A stretch of DNA of 64,000 nt, taken from assembly GCF_002904335.1 (NCBI RefSeq), contig NZ_PPHF01000030.1, positions 434,001 to 498,000 on the forward strand. Reading direction: 5' to 3'. The position numbers and the translations under genes are program-made. Below are positions 40,093-49,421 of this stretch, piece after piece. Source of the DNA: Amycolatopsis sp. CA-126428. GTDB taxonomy: Bacteria; Actinomycetota; Actinomycetes; Mycobacteriales; Pseudonocardiaceae. Numbering within the stretch: the stretch's first letter is position 1; each line of letters starts with the position of its first letter. A model generated the notes under the pieces. That model made no database searches and had not been told where the DNA came from. It saw nothing but the letters and a program-made list of their open reading frames with translations.

Positions 40093-40703
40093 GCGGGATC
40101 GAGCCGCGTGAACCGGCGGTCGTACAGGAGCGCGGCCGCCGCGAGCGCGGTGAAGAAGAGGCCGATGAAGACGCAGTTCAGCGCGACCTGACCGTAGCCG
40201 AGAGCGCCCGCGTCGACGAACGGGTACGGGTAGAAGCCGGTGACCGCGCCACGCGGGAGCGTGAAGGCGAGCCAGGCCAGCGGGTAGAGCAGCGACCACC
40301 AGACCGTGCGCCACGTGAGGGCCCCGCGCGGGCCGGCCAGGAGCCAGCCGAGCACGAACAGGGCCGGCGTCACCTTGTGCAGCATCGTGTCGGAGAACAG
40401 CGAAAGACCGCGCAGGTCGTACAAGCCGGCCAGGGCGACCTGGTAGACGATGCCGGTCACGATGATGCCGGCGAGCGCGTCGAGCCAGAGGACGGTGAAC
40501 AGCCGCCCGCGGGACCGGCCCAGCGCGACCAGCGCCGAGGCGAGCACGACCAGCAGGTTCGAGTCGATCGTGAAGAAGCAGAACAGGTTCGCGACCCGCC
40601 CGTCCGGGGCGCTCGCGGTCGCGACGACCTGGGTGACGAGGCCGGCCAGGGCGACCACGGCGGTGACCGCGAACCAGGCGCGGGTGAACTTCTCGCTGCG
40701 CAT
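40089..40703 (-). CDS. Pr6Pr family integral membrane protein
   Basis: 204 residues with about six membrane helices. Family features: NLFCFFTIDSNLLVVLASALVAL, HKVTPALFVLGWLLAGPRG, LLYPLAWLAFTLPRGAVTGFYPYPFVD and a terminal helix. The function of the family in bacteria is unknown. ATG 40703 has TAAGCT 6 nt upstream (leaderless). The TAA stop overlaps the OYE stop on the other strand. Confidence 0.85.
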   Translation of the reverse strand: MRSEKFTRAWFAVTAVVALAGLVTQVVATASAPDGRVANLFCFFTIDSNLLVVLASALVALGRSRGRLFTVLWLDALAGIIVTGIVYQVALAGLYDLRGLSLFSDTMLHKVTPALFVLGWLLAGPRGALTWRTVWWSLLYPLAWLAFTLPRGAVTGFYPYPFVDAGALGYGQVALNCVFIGLFFTALAAAALLYDRRFTRLDPA

Positions 40704-40785
40704 CGCCGGAGCTTAGCTCCACTGTGGACATAAGTCGTGGACCGCCGGGTGCGCCCCGGTGCCGTCCGCACCGGGGCGCCGGTCG

Positions 40786-41226
40786 TCACGCCGCGAGCAG
40801 CGAGTCCCGGAGCGCGACGAAGGCCTCGTACTCCGCCTTCTGCTCGACCGGCAGCTGGTAGGCGGCGGCCAGGAGCTTCGTCACGGACGGGAGGATGCTG
40901 AGCCGGAACGTCCGGCCCTCGGTCGTCTTGATGACGAACCGGCCCTGCAGGTCGCGCTTCTTGACCGAAGCCCGGTTGGCGTCGTTGATCGTCAGCGGCG
41001 TGCCCGCCGTGACGGTGCCGTTCTTCTCCTCGAGCGGAACGAGGACGAGATCGGTCTGCCCCGGCTTGAAGCCCAGGGCGAAGTTGGCGACCGAGGTGGT
41101 CCGGAAGACCAGGTAGTTCTTCTGCCTGATCTCCGCGGCGTACACCTTGGTGTAGCTCGCCCCGTCGGCGACGGCTCCGTCGAAGGCGGCGTGGATGGCC
41201 GCCTTCATCTGTTCCTTGCTGACCAC
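40786..41226 (-). CDS. Conserved hypothetical cytoplasmic protein
   Basis: 146 residues. Alpha-beta protein without signal or membrane helix: VSKEQMKAAIHAAFDGAVADGASYTKVYAAEI, NYLVFRTTSVANFALGFKPGQTDLVLVPLE, then GRFVIKTTEGRTFRLSILPSVTKL. I chose GTG 41226 because GGAGG lies 8 nt upstream; the ATG at 41241 overlaps that ribosome site. A short hairpin CCGCTC/GAGCGG lies just before it. Family and function not recognised. Confidence 0.75.
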   Translation of the reverse strand: MVSKEQMKAAIHAAFDGAVADGASYTKVYAAEIRQKNYLVFRTTSVANFALGFKPGQTDLVLVPLEEKNGTVTAGTPLTINDANRASVKKRDLQGRFVIKTTEGRTFRLSILPSVTKLLAAAYQLPVEQKAEYEAFVALRDSLLAA

Positions 41227-41356
41227 TGGGTGCTCCTCCATGACCGCTCGGGAAGTGAGCGGGATCTCTGTGAAGGAGCGCACTCTAGGGAGCATCGCCG
41301 TCGGACCGTGTCGGGAAAATTCTCGTCAACACAAGCGACTTTCGTCGGTCCTTTTG

Positions 41357-42889
41357 TCAGCTCCCTTCCGAGCGGTCGCCGTGCAGCAGGCCGCGGACCG
41401 TGTCGATCGTGTCCGCGTCGGCCGGGTCCTTGTCCGGGCGGTAGCGGACCACCCGGGCGAACCGCAGCGCCAGACCACCCGGGTAGCGCGTGCTCACCTG
41501 CGCGCTGTCCAGCTCGATCTCCACCACGACCTCCGGCCGGACGTACACCGTCCAGTCGTCGCGGTGGGTCTCGATCTCCTGGAACGTCCGGGTCTGCCAC
41601 GCCAGCAGCTCGTCGGTCATGCCCTTGAACGTCTTGCCCACCATGATCGGCGGGCCGCCGTCCGGGTCGCGCGCGCCCAGGTGCAGGTTGGACAGCGTGC
41701 CGGTGCGCCGGCCGTGACCCCACTCCGCCGCGAGCACCACCAGGTCGATCGTGTGCACCGGCTTGACCTTCAGCCACGCCCGCCCGCGCCGCCCGGCCGC
41801 GTACGGCGCGGCCAGGTCCTTGACCATCACCCCTTCGTGGCCCGCTTCCATCGCCGCCTCCAGGACCGAAGCGGCCCGCGAAGTGCCCACTTCGCCGGGG
41901 ATCACGTGCGCCCCGGCGACCTTGCGCAGCGCCGCGTTGCGCTCCGACAGCGGCGCGTCCAGCAGGTCGACGCCGTCGAGGTGCAGGCAGTCGAAGAAGT
42001 ACGGCCGCAGCAGCAGCGCCTTGACCTGCTCCTCGCGGGTGCTGCCGAACCGGCTCATCGTGTCCTGGAACGGCCGCGGCCGCCCGGCGTCGGTCAGCGC
42101 CAGCGTCTCGCCGTCGAGCACCACCGACTCGCACGGCAGCGCCCGCACGAGGTCCACCAGCTCCTGCACGCTCCCGGTGATCTCGCGCAGCGTCCGCGTC
42201 CAGACGTGCACCTCGTCGCCCTGGCGGTGCACCTGGATCCGCGCACCGTCCATTTTGTACTCGACGATCGCCTCGGCGTGCTCGGCGACGGCCTCGTCCA
42301 GCGACTCCGCCGGGGACGCCAGCATCGGCTTGATCGGCGTGCCGAGGGTGAGCCGGAACTCCGCCAGCGCACCCGGCCCGCCGGTCATCGCCGCGACCCC
42401 GGTGACGCCGAGCTTCCCGGACAGCATGAAGGCGCGCCGCACGTCCTCGGCCGGCACCTCGGCCGCGGCGGCGATGGCATCGACCATCACCCCCTCCAGC
42501 GCGCCCTGCCGCAGTTCCCCGGTGACCAGCCGGAACAGGAACTGCTGCTCGTCCTTCGTCAGCCGTTCGAACAACGCCCGCAGCACTTCCTGCCGGCGCG
42601 TCGACGAACCCGTGCCCGCCGCGACCCCGGCCGCCGCGGTCAGCGCCGCGTCCACCTCCAGCACCGAGGCCACCGGTTCGGCGGCGGAGCCCGCGCCCAG
42701 CCCGGCCAGGGTGCGCCAGCCCGCACCCAGCCTGTCCTGCGCCGTCTGCCCGGTGAGGTACGCGATCACCGTGGGCAGCTCGGCGATCTCCGCCGCGCGC
42801 AGCACTTCGGCCAGGAGGGCGATCTTCGCCTTCCTGGACCTGGTCGCCGCCAGTTCGGCGGACGCGCGGACCAACTCGCTCAGCAGCAC
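41357..42889 (-). CDS. ligB: ATP-dependent DNA ligase
   Basis: 510 residues. An N-terminal helical DNA-binding domain (1-190), then the nucleotidyltransferase with EYKMDGARIQVHR (AMP-accepting Lys212), VVLDGETLAL, FFDCLHLDG, EGVMVKDLAAPY and WLKVKPVH, and a C-terminal OB domain ending RYPGGLALRFARVVRYRPDK. This is the LigB type of mycobacteria, an ATP-dependent ligase extra to the essential NAD-dependent LigA. GTG start with CATGAT 6 nt upstream, possibly leaderless. Confidence 0.93.
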   Translation of the reverse strand: MLLSELVRASAELAATRSRKAKIALLAEVLRAAEIAELPTVIAYLTGQTAQDRLGAGWRTLAGLGAGSAAEPVASVLEVDAALTAAAGVAAGTGSSTRRQEVLRALFERLTKDEQQFLFRLVTGELRQGALEGVMVDAIAAAAEVPAEDVRRAFMLSGKLGVTGVAAMTGGPGALAEFRLTLGTPIKPMLASPAESLDEAVAEHAEAIVEYKMDGARIQVHRQGDEVHVWTRTLREITGSVQELVDLVRALPCESVVLDGETLALTDAGRPRPFQDTMSRFGSTREEQVKALLLRPYFFDCLHLDGVDLLDAPLSERNAALRKVAGAHVIPGEVGTSRAASVLEAAMEAGHEGVMVKDLAAPYAAGRRGRAWLKVKPVHTIDLVVLAAEWGHGRRTGTLSNLHLGARDPDGGPPIMVGKTFKGMTDELLAWQTRTFQEIETHRDDWTVYVRPEVVVEIELDSAQVSTRYPGGLALRFARVVRYRPDKDPADADTIDTVRGLLHGDRSEGS

Positions 42890-42934
42890 CCGGACATCAT
42901 GACCCGGACCACCGACAGTTTCTAGTCGGCACTG

Positions 42935-43786
42935 TCAGTTCGGGCGAGCGTTTGTCCTGGTCAACGGGGCCTCGGCGATCCAGCTGGCCAGCAAGCCGAG
43001 CGCGCGCTCGCTCGCCGACCCGGGTTCGGCGTGGTAGATCACCAGGCCCTGGTCCGGGTCGTCGGGCAGCCGCAGCGTCTCGTACCGCAGCCGCAACTCC
43101 CCGACGACGGGGTTCATGATCAGCTTCCAGCCGCGGGCCTTCTCCTGGACCGCGTGCTCGGCCCACAGCTCCCGGAACCGCTCGCTCGCCAGCGAAAGCT
43201 CGCCGGCCAGCCGGTGGAAGTGCGGGTCATCGGGGTGCTTGCCGCTCTCGGCGCGCAGGTTGGCGACGACGTCCCGGCACACCTCGTCCCACTCCGGGTG
43301 CAGCTGCTTCGCGCGTTCGTCGGTGAAGACGAGCTTCGGCATGCTGAGCTCTTCGAGCCGGCCGAAGTCGAACGAGACAGCGCCGCCCAGGGCGTTCCAG
43401 GCCAGCACGTCCAGGTAGCGGCCGAAGACGAACGCGGGCGCCTGGACGGCGTCGAGCAGGTGCTGCAGCTCGGGCCGGACCCGCTGCGGCGCGCTCTTCT
43501 CCCGGCGCTTCGGCGCGGCGAGGTTGCGCAGGTAGGACTCCTCGCCGGCGTCGAGGCGCAGCGCGCGGGCCAGCGCGCCGAGGATCGCGTCCGAGACGTT
43601 CTTCCCGCGCCCCTGCTCCAGCCGCGTGTAGTAGTCGACGCTGATGCCGGCCAGCTGCGCCAGCTCCTCGCGGCGCAGGCCCTTGACCCGCCGCTGGGTG
43701 ACCCCGGACGGGAGGCCGAGGTCGGCGGGGTCCAAGGCGGCGCGGCGCGCCTTCAGGAAGGCGCCCAGCTCGGCGGCGTCACTCAT
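42935..43786 (-). CDS. XRE-type regulator with MmyB-like ligand domain, coupled to fumC
   Basis: 283 residues. Helix-turn-helix at about 30-65 (RRVKGLRREELAQLAGISVDYYTRLEQGRG), preceded by LGAFLKARRAAL. The C-terminal MmyB-like domain (HLLDAVQAPAFVFGRYLDVLAWN ... FHRLAGELSLASERFRELWAEHAVQ ... VVGELRLRYETLRLPDD) has a PAS-like fold reported to bind lipids or similar ligands. The ATG shares a base with the fumC stop (TGATG), so it is translated from the fumC message. Members of this type often regulate a nearby redox or drug gene; here no obvious neighbour target apart from the operon itself. Confidence 0.88.
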   Translation of the reverse strand: MSDAAELGAFLKARRAALDPADLGLPSGVTQRRVKGLRREELAQLAGISVDYYTRLEQGRGKNVSDAILGALARALRLDAGEESYLRNLAAPKRREKSAPQRVRPELQHLLDAVQAPAFVFGRYLDVLAWNALGGAVSFDFGRLEELSMPKLVFTDERAKQLHPEWDEVCRDVVANLRAESGKHPDDPHFHRLAGELSLASERFRELWAEHAVQEKARGWKLIMNPVVGELRLRYETLRLPDDPDQGLVIYHAEPGSASERALGLLASWIAEAPLTRTNARPN

Positions 43787-45183
43787 CAGTGGCCGCCGCG
43801 GGCCATGCGCAGCACGTCGAGCGCCTCGTCGAGCTGCTCCTCGGTGAGCTTGCCGTCCCGCACGTACCCGCGCTCGATGACGACGTCGCGGATCGTCTTC
43901 AGCTCCTTCAACGCCTGCTTCGCGACCGCGGCCGCTGCCTCGTAGCCAATGTACTTGTTCAACGGCGTCACGATCGACGGCGAACCTTCGGCGTAGGTCC
44001 GCGTGCGTTCCGCGTTCACCGTGATACCGGCGAACACCTTGTCCGCCAGCAGCCGCGAAACGGCCGCGAGCAGCCGCGCCGATTCGAGGACGTTCCGGGC
44101 GATCACGGGCAGGTTGACGTTCAGCTGGAAATTGCCCGCCGCACCCGCGAAAGCGACGGCCGCGTCGTTGCCGATCACCTGCGCGACCACCTGCAGCGTC
44201 GCCTCCGGGATCACCGGGTTCACCTTGCCCGGCATGATCGACGAGCCCGGCTGCAGGTCCGGCAGCGCCAGCTCGGCCAGCCCGGTGCGCGGACCGGACC
44301 CCAGCCAGCGCAGGTCGTTGGCGATCTTGTTGAGCGACACGGCGACCGTGCGCAGGTGCCCGGACGTCTCGACGACGCTGTCCTGCGTCGCCTGCGCCTC
44401 GAAGTGGTCGCGGGCCTCGGTCAGCGGCAGCCCGGTCACCGTGGCGAGTTCCGCGGCGACCGACGAGCCGAAGCCGTCCGGCGCGTTCAGCCCCGACCCG
44501 ACGGCCGTGCCGCCGATCGGCAGCTCGCCCAGCCGCGGCAGGCCCGACTTCAGCCGTTCGACGCCGAAGCGGACCTGGGACGCCCACGCGCCCGCCTCCT
44601 GGCCGAGCGTGATCGGTACCGCGTCCATCAGATGCGTCCGGCCGGACTTCACCACGTCGGCCCACTCCGCGGCGCGCACCTCGATGGCCCCGGCGAGGTA
44701 CTCCAGGGCCGGGATGACGTCCTTGAGCACGGCTTCGGTCGCGGCCACGTGGATGGTCGTCGGGAACGTGTCGTTCGACGACTGCGACGCGTTGACGTGG
44801 TCGTTCGGGTGGACGTCCCGGCCGAGGGCGCGGGAGGCGAGCGTCGCGATGACCTCGTTGGCGTTCATGTTCGACGACGTCCCCGACCCGGTCTGGAAGA
44901 CGTCGATCGGGAAGTGCGCGTCGTGGGCGCCGTCGGCGACCTCGTCGGCGGCGGCCGCGATGGCCTCCGCGATGTCGGCGTCGAGCACGCCCAGCTTGAG
45001 GTTCACGCGCGCGGCGGCGGCCTTGAGCAGGCCGAGCGCGCGGATCTGGGCGCGCTCCAGGCCCCGGCCGGAGATGGGGAAGTTCTCCACGGCCCGCTGG
45101 GTCTGCGCGCGGTAGAGCGCGTCGGCCGGCACGCGGACCTCGCCCATGGTGTCGTGTTCGATCCGGTATTCCTGATCAGCCAT
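43786..45183 (-). CDS. fumC: Fumarate hydratase, class II
   Basis: 465 residues. TCA-cycle enzyme interconverting fumarate and malate, iron-independent type. Family signature [15 protein letters not shown] near 312; also [35 protein letters not shown] and [17 protein letters not shown]. Length fits the tetrameric class II enzyme. ATG 45183 with CAGAAT 7 nt upstream, probably leaderless. Followed by the overlapping XRE gene. Its proximity to glpX matches mycobacterial Rv1098c-Rv1099c. Confidence 0.95.
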   Translation of the reverse strand: MADQEYRIEHDTMGEVRVPADALYRAQTQRAVENFPISGRGLERAQIRALGLLKAAAARVNLKLGVLDADIAEAIAAAADEVADGAHDAHFPIDVFQTGSGTSSNMNANEVIATLASRALGRDVHPNDHVNASQSSNDTFPTTIHVAATEAVLKDVIPALEYLAGAIEVRAAEWADVVKSGRTHLMDAVPITLGQEAGAWASQVRFGVERLKSGLPRLGELPIGGTAVGSGLNAPDGFGSSVAAELATVTGLPLTEARDHFEAQATQDSVVETSGHLRTVAVSLNKIANDLRWLGSGPRTGLAELALPDLQPGSSIMPGKVNPVIPEATLQVVAQVIGNDAAVAFAGAAGNFQLNVNLPVIARNVLESARLLAAVSRLLADKVFAGITVNAERTRTYAEGSPSIVTPLNKYIGYEAAAAVAKQALKELKTIRDVVIERGYVRDGKLTEEQLDEALDVLRMARGGH

Positions 45184-45210
45184 GACACCGATTCTGGACC
45201 TGTTCGCGAA

Positions 45211-45834
45211 TCACCGCGGGGTGGCGTTGCGCACCCTGCGGCGTTCGCCGAGCACCGCGACGACGACGATCGCCGCCACCAGGCCCGCACCGCCCAGGCC
45301 CGCGAACACCAGGGGCACGGCCGGGTCCTGCCGTCCGGCGAGCTGCGTCGCGACGAGCCCGTCCGGGTCCTCGACGACGGCCACGCGACCGCCGACCACC
45401 AGCCGCGTGCCGGTGCCCGGATCGAGCGAATCCGGGCTCCCGTCCGGGTTCCGCACGTCGTAGGTGTAGGCGGGGCCGCATCTCAGCCGGTGCACGGACT
45501 CCGCGGTCACCAGCACTTCGACCGGCTTTCCCCGCGCAAGCAGGATTTCGTCGCCGGCCGCGGTCCAGCCGCCCTGCACCGCGGCCAGCACCGGCAGCAG
45601 CCCGAGCAGCGCGAGCAGCAGGCCCGTCCGGGCCAGCCGGCGGCCGAACCCGATGAGGGCCGCGAAAGCGGCGATGACGAACGGAACGAAACCCACCGGC
45701 TCGGCGGACGGCAACCCGAGCCACACCGCGAAAACGAGCCAGCCGAGCAGCACCGCGGCCGCCGCGGTCGCGCTCAGCAGTGTCCGCCGCACCCCCCACG
45801 GTGGGCGCCGGTCGTCCGGCCGCCGGTGTCGCAC
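45211..45834 (-). CDS. Hypothetical membrane protein with extracytoplasmic domain
   Basis: 207 residues. Three hydrophobic segments near the N-terminus (about 18-90) and one at the C-terminus (VPLVFAGLGGAGLVAAIVVVAVLG) bracket a soluble part of about 70 residues with EVLVTAESVHRLRCGPAYTYDVRNPDGSPDSL. This looks like an exposed beta domain held between helices. No family recognised. GTG start. Divergent from the ferredoxin reductase gene with a palindrome between them. Confidence 0.75.
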   Translation of the reverse strand: MRHRRPDDRRPPWGVRRTLLSATAAAAVLLGWLVFAVWLGLPSAEPVGFVPFVIAAFAALIGFGRRLARTGLLLALLGLLPVLAAVQGGWTAAGDEILLARGKPVEVLVTAESVHRLRCGPAYTYDVRNPDGSPDSLDPGTGTRLVVGGRVAVVEDPDGLVATQLAGRQDPAVPLVFAGLGGAGLVAAIVVVAVLGERRRVRNATPR

Positions 45835-45849
45835 CCCGTCGAGTGAACT

Positions 45850-45868
45850 CCGATCCCGCTAGGATCGG
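45850..45868. promoter_or_regulatory. Palindrome in the divergent promoter before the ferredoxin reductase gene
   Basis: CCGATCC and GGATCGG with a 5-nt centre. A TAGGAT that could serve as a plus-strand -10 lies inside it (45860-45865), so a protein bound here would block transcription. Confidence 0.4.
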
Positions 45869-45911
45869 GTGTGTTCTCGATCACCGCCATCCACCACTGG
45901 CTGGAGCGAGC

Positions 45912-46901
45912 ATGACTGACGTTACTGGGGATTCCTACGACCTCGTCATCATCGGCGCGGGCCCGACGGGCCTGTACGGCGCCTACTACGCCGGGTTCCG
46001 CGGCCTTTCGATGGCGGTGGTCGATTCGCTGCCCGAGCCCGGCGGCCAGGTGACCGCGATGTACCCGGAGAAGATGATCTACGACGTCGGCGGGTTCGCC
46101 GAGATCCGCGGCCGCGATCTGGTCGAGGGCCTGGTGAAGCAGGCCGCGCCGTTCAAGCCGAAGTACCTGCTGGGGCGCAAGGCCGAAAAGCTGGAGCCGG
46201 CCGGGGACGGCGTCGTGCTGACCCTCGACGGCGGCGAGACGCTGCACGCCCGCGCGGTGCTGATCACCGCGGGCATCGGCGAGTTCACCCCGCGCCCGCT
46301 GCCGGCCGGCGACGGCTGGCTCGGCCGCGGCATGGTGCACTTCGTCCCCTCGCTGCAGGTGCACGCGGGGCAGCACGTCGTGGTCGTCGGCGGCGGCGAC
46401 TCGGCGTTCGACTGGATCCTCGCGCTGCACCCGGTCGCGGCGAGCGTGACGCTGGTGCACCGCCGCGCGAAGTTCCGCGCCGCCGAGTCGATCGTCCGGC
46501 AGGCGCGTGAGCTCGGCACCCGGATCATCACCGACGCCGAAGTCACGCGGTTCGTCGAAGCACCCGACGGCGCACTCGAAGCCGTCGACGTCTCGATCAA
46601 GGGCGCCGGCGACGAACGGCTCCCGGCCAACGCCGTCGTCGCCGCGCTGGGCTTCACCGCGGACCTCGGCCCGATCGAGAGCTGGGGCCTGGAGATCGAC
46701 CACCGCGCCATCGCCGTCGACTCGACCATGGCGACAGCGCGTCCGCGCGTCTACGCCGCGGGCGACGTCGCCGCGTACCCGGGGAAGGTGAAGCTGATCG
46801 CGACCGGCTTCGGGGAGGCCGCGACGGCCGTCAACAACATCGCCGTCGCGCTCGACCCGGACGCCCACCTGTTCCCGGGCCACTCGAGCAACGCCGAGTA
46901 G
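45912..46901 (+). CDS. Ferredoxin/flavodoxin-NADP reductase, thioredoxin reductase-like
   Basis: 329 residues. FAD site IIGAGPTGLYGAYYAGF near 12 and NADPH site VVVVGGGDSAFDWIL near 165, with AAGDVAAYPGKVKLIATGFGEA near the end completing the FAD fold. There is no CxxC, which separates it from thioredoxin reductase and points to the YumC-type ferredoxin reductase. It transfers electrons from NADPH to ferredoxin or flavodoxin, e.g. for P450s. ATG 45912 with GGAG upstream. Confidence 0.9.
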   Translation: MTDVTGDSYDLVIIGAGPTGLYGAYYAGFRGLSMAVVDSLPEPGGQVTAMYPEKMIYDVGGFAEIRGRDLVEGLVKQAAPFKPKYLLGRKAEKLEPAGDGVVLTLDGGETLHARAVLITAGIGEFTPRPLPAGDGWLGRGMVHFVPSLQVHAGQHVVVVGGGDSAFDWILALHPVAASVTLVHRRAKFRAAESIVRQARELGTRIITDAEVTRFVEAPDGALEAVDVSIKGAGDERLPANAVVAALGFTADLGPIESWGLEIDHRAIAVDSTMATARPRVYAAGDVAAYPGKVKLIATGFGEAATAVNNIAVALDPDAHLFPGHSSNAE

Positions 46902-46902
46902 C

Positions 46903-47655
46903 TCAGGCCTTGGTCTTCTCGGCGATCCAGGGCGCGTAGGCGACGACGGAGGTGTAGATCGACGGCGCCGTCGCGCATTCCGGGTCGTTGTTGCCCGGGC
47001 GGCTGGTGACGCCGGCGAGCAGCCAGTGGTCGCCGTCGCGCACGATCTCCGGGCCGCCGGAGTCGCCGAAGCACGCCCCGGACTTGCCGCCCGGGTTGTC
47101 GGTGCACAGCTCGGCCGTGCCGTCGAACCCCGCAGTGCACTTGGTGCCTTCGACGATCTTCGTGTCGAGCTGCTGCAACGTCGTCGGGAGGCCGCCGCAG
47201 TTCAGCTTCGGGCAGGTCTGGCCCCAGCCGACGATCCGGGTCGCGGTGCCCGGCGACGCGGCCGTCGCGAGCCCGATCGGCGCGGTCGTGACCGGCGCCG
47301 CCAGCCGCAGCAGCGCGATGTCGCCCGCCGGGCTCTGGGTGTTGAACGCCGGGTTCACGACGATCCCGGCGAGCTGGGCGACCTCGCCGCCCTGCCCCAC
47401 GTCGTTCGTGCCGGTCCGCGGCGAGATGTCGGCCGGGGTCTTGCCGTACGCGCAGTGCGCGGCCGTGACCACCCAGGTGGGCGCGATCAGCGCGCCCCCG
47501 CAGAACAGCTTGCCCGACGAGGTGTGCAGCGAGACCGTGAACGGGTACGGCTGGTCCGCGGCGACGCCCCCGACGATGGCGGGGGCGGCCGCGGCCGTGC
47601 CGGGGACCAGGACGGCGAGGATCAGGACCAGCAGGGCCGGCAGTCGCCTGGTCAC
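46903..47655 (-). CDS. Secreted trypsin-like serine protease (S1 family)
   Basis: 250 residues. Signal peptide 1-24 (RRLPALLVLILAVLVPGTAAA). The short pro-segment ends before IVGG (27-30), where activation cleavage would expose the new N-terminus. Catalytic triad: His67 (TAAHC), Asp112 (DIALL), Ser199 (GDSGGP). Six or more Cys suggest three disulfides. GTG start with AAGGAG 6 nt upstream; 8 nt after the glpX stop, so possibly co-transcribed with it. Residue Gly193 six before Ser199 (SGACFGDSGG) suggests non-basic P1 specificity, a weak inference. Confidence 0.9.
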   Translation of the reverse strand: MTRRLPALLVLILAVLVPGTAAAAPAIVGGVAADQPYPFTVSLHTSSGKLFCGGALIAPTWVVTAAHCAYGKTPADISPRTGTNDVGQGGEVAQLAGIVVNPAFNTQSPAGDIALLRLAAPVTTAPIGLATAASPGTATRIVGWGQTCPKLNCGGLPTTLQQLDTKIVEGTKCTAGFDGTAELCTDNPGGKSGACFGDSGGPEIVRDGDHWLLAGVTSRPGNNDPECATAPSIYTSVVAYAPWIAEKTKA

Positions 47656-47663
47656 GGAACTCC

Positions 47664-48713
47664 TTAAGGCAGCGGGGGCACGACGTCGTCGTCGGGCGCG
47701 TCCAGGTGGCCGTCGAAGTTGACCGAGGAGTACGCCCGCAGCTTGTTCAGCCGGTGGTAGCCGTCGATCATTCTGACGGTCCCGGACTTGGACCGCATCA
47801 CGATGGACTGCGTCGTCGCCCCGCCCTCGCGGTAGTGGACGCCGCGCAGCAGGTCGCCGTCGGTGACACCGGTGGCGCAGAAGAAGACGTTGTCGCCGCG
47901 CACGAGGTCGTCGTTCAGCAGCACGCGGTCGAGGTCGTGCCCGGCGGCGAGGGCCTTCTCGCGCTCGGCGTCGTCCTTCGGCCACAGCCGGCCCTGCAGC
48001 TCGCCGCCGAGGCACTTCATCGCGCAGGCCGCGATGATGCCCTCGGGGGTGCCGCCGATGCCGAGCAGCATGTCGACGCCGGTGGTCGGGCGGGCCGCGG
48101 CGATCGCGCCCGCGACGTCGCCGTCGGAGATGAACCGGATCCGCGCGCCGGCCTCGCGGACCTCCTTGATGATCTGCTCGTGCCGCGGGCGGTCGAGGAT
48201 GCACACGGTGACGTCGCTGACGCTGCTGTGCTTCGCCTTGGCGACGCGGCGGATGTTCTCCGCGATCGGGGCGCCGAGCTCGACCTTGCCGGCCGCGTCC
48301 GGCCCGACGGCCAGCTTCTCCATGTAGAACACCGCGGACGGGTCGAACATCGCGCCGCGCTCGGCGACCGCGAGCACGGCGAGGGCGTTCGGCATGCCCT
48401 TGGCCATCAGCGTGGTGCCGTCGACCGGGTCGACCGCGACGTCGCAGTCCGGCCCGTCGCCGTTGCCGACCTCTTCGCCGTTGAACAGCATGGGCGCTTC
48501 GTCCTTCTCGCCCTCGCCGATCACCACGACCCCGCGCATCGACACCGTCGAGACGAGCTGGCGCATCGCGTCGACGGCCGCGCCGTCGCCGCCGATCTTG
48601 TCGCCGCGGCCGACCCAGCGACCGGCGGCCATCGCGGCGGCTTCGGTGACCCGGACCAGCTCCATCGCGAGGTTGCGGTCGGGCGCTTCACGACGACTGT
48701 CTGCGGCGGGCAT
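47664..48713 (-). CDS. glpX: Fructose-1,6-bisphosphatase, class II (GlpX)
   Basis: 349 residues. Gluconeogenic phosphatase. Metal and substrate motifs: [46 protein letters not shown] and [16 protein letters not shown]. This is the main FBPase of actinobacteria. ATG 48713 with GGGAGG 6 nt upstream. The protease gene follows 8 nt after the stop. Confidence 0.95.
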   Translation of the reverse strand: MPAADSRREAPDRNLAMELVRVTEAAAMAAGRWVGRGDKIGGDGAAVDAMRQLVSTVSMRGVVVIGEGEKDEAPMLFNGEEVGNGDGPDCDVAVDPVDGTTLMAKGMPNALAVLAVAERGAMFDPSAVFYMEKLAVGPDAAGKVELGAPIAENIRRVAKAKHSSVSDVTVCILDRPRHEQIIKEVREAGARIRFISDGDVAGAIAAARPTTGVDMLLGIGGTPEGIIAACAMKCLGGELQGRLWPKDDAEREKALAAGHDLDRVLLNDDLVRGDNVFFCATGVTDGDLLRGVHYREGGATTQSIVMRSKSGTVRMIDGYHRLNKLRAYSSVNFDGHLDAPDDDVVPPLP

Positions 48714-48798
48714 CTGTGCCTCCCGGATCGTGGAACTGGCGGGTAGCCAGTCTGTCAGATACCCGCCGTGTTTCCAGATACCGAGGGCATGGCCTACC

Positions 48799-49020
48799 TC
48801 ACTGCTCGGAGTCGTCCTCCACGGACGCCAGGGCAGCCTCGATGCGCTCGCGAGCGCCTTCGAGATGGCGCTCACAGACCTTCGCGAGCTTCTCGCCCTT
48901 CTCCCACAACGCGAGCGACTGCTCGAGGGAGAGCCCACCGGCCTCGAGCTCGCGGACGACCTCGACGAGGTGGTCGCGGGCCTGCTCGTAGCCGAGTTCC
49001 TCGCTGGGTGTCTCACTCAC
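48799..49020 (-). CDS. xseB: Exodeoxyribonuclease VII small subunit
   Basis: 73 residues, the usual size. [43 protein letters not shown] is the XseB helical signature. GTG start at 49020 overlaps the stop of the preceding gene (GTGA), so it is translated by coupling. Partner of XseA. Confidence 0.93.
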   Translation of the reverse strand: MSETPSEELGYEQARDHLVEVVRELEAGGLSLEQSLALWEKGEKLAKVCERHLEGARERIEAALASVEDDSEQ

Positions 49021-49421
49021 GCTCGGTGTTCTCCGACCTTCCGGGCTGACGGGTGGGCGCTGTTCGCGCACACTACCGCGCTGGCCATCGCGTGGTCGTA
49101 CCCGACGAACGCCAGCGCGAACTCCTGCCCGTCACCCTCCGCGATCGCCTCTTCGAGGTTCTCCTGCGCCCCGGCCACCCGCCGCCGGTGCCCCGCGCCG
49201 TCGGCGAACCACCAGCGCGAGCCGACCTGCATCGACGTCGCCTCGGACAGCCGCCGCAGCTGCGGGCCCAGGTCGCGGCGGGCGGCGGTGCCGCAGCCGG
49301 CGAGCAGGGCCGTCCAGCACTCGGCGGCGGCCCGGTCGGTGCGCACCGCCTGGTCCAGGAGCGGCCGCGCGCCGAGCTTCCTGGCCGCGTCCACGGTGAG
49401 CGGGAGGAACGTCACCTTCAC
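49017..49421 (-). CDS. Hypothetical protein inserted between xseA and xseB
   Basis: 134 residues, helical, no signal. ARPLLDQAVRTDRAAAECWTALLAGCGTAARRDLGPQLRRLSEATSMQVGSRWWFADGAGHRRRVAGAQENLEEAIAEGDGQEFALAFVGYDHAMASAVV reads as a compact helical domain. It is locked into the exonuclease VII operon by GTGA overlaps on both sides. I do not recognise the family. Being translated in series with both subunits, it may modulate or accompany exonuclease VII (context only). Confidence 0.75.
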   Translation of the reverse strand: MKVTFLPLTVDAARKLGARPLLDQAVRTDRAAAECWTALLAGCGTAARRDLGPQLRRLSEATSMQVGSRWWFADGAGHRRRVAGAQENLEEAIAEGDGQEFALAFVGYDHAMASAVVCANSAHPSARKVGEHRA

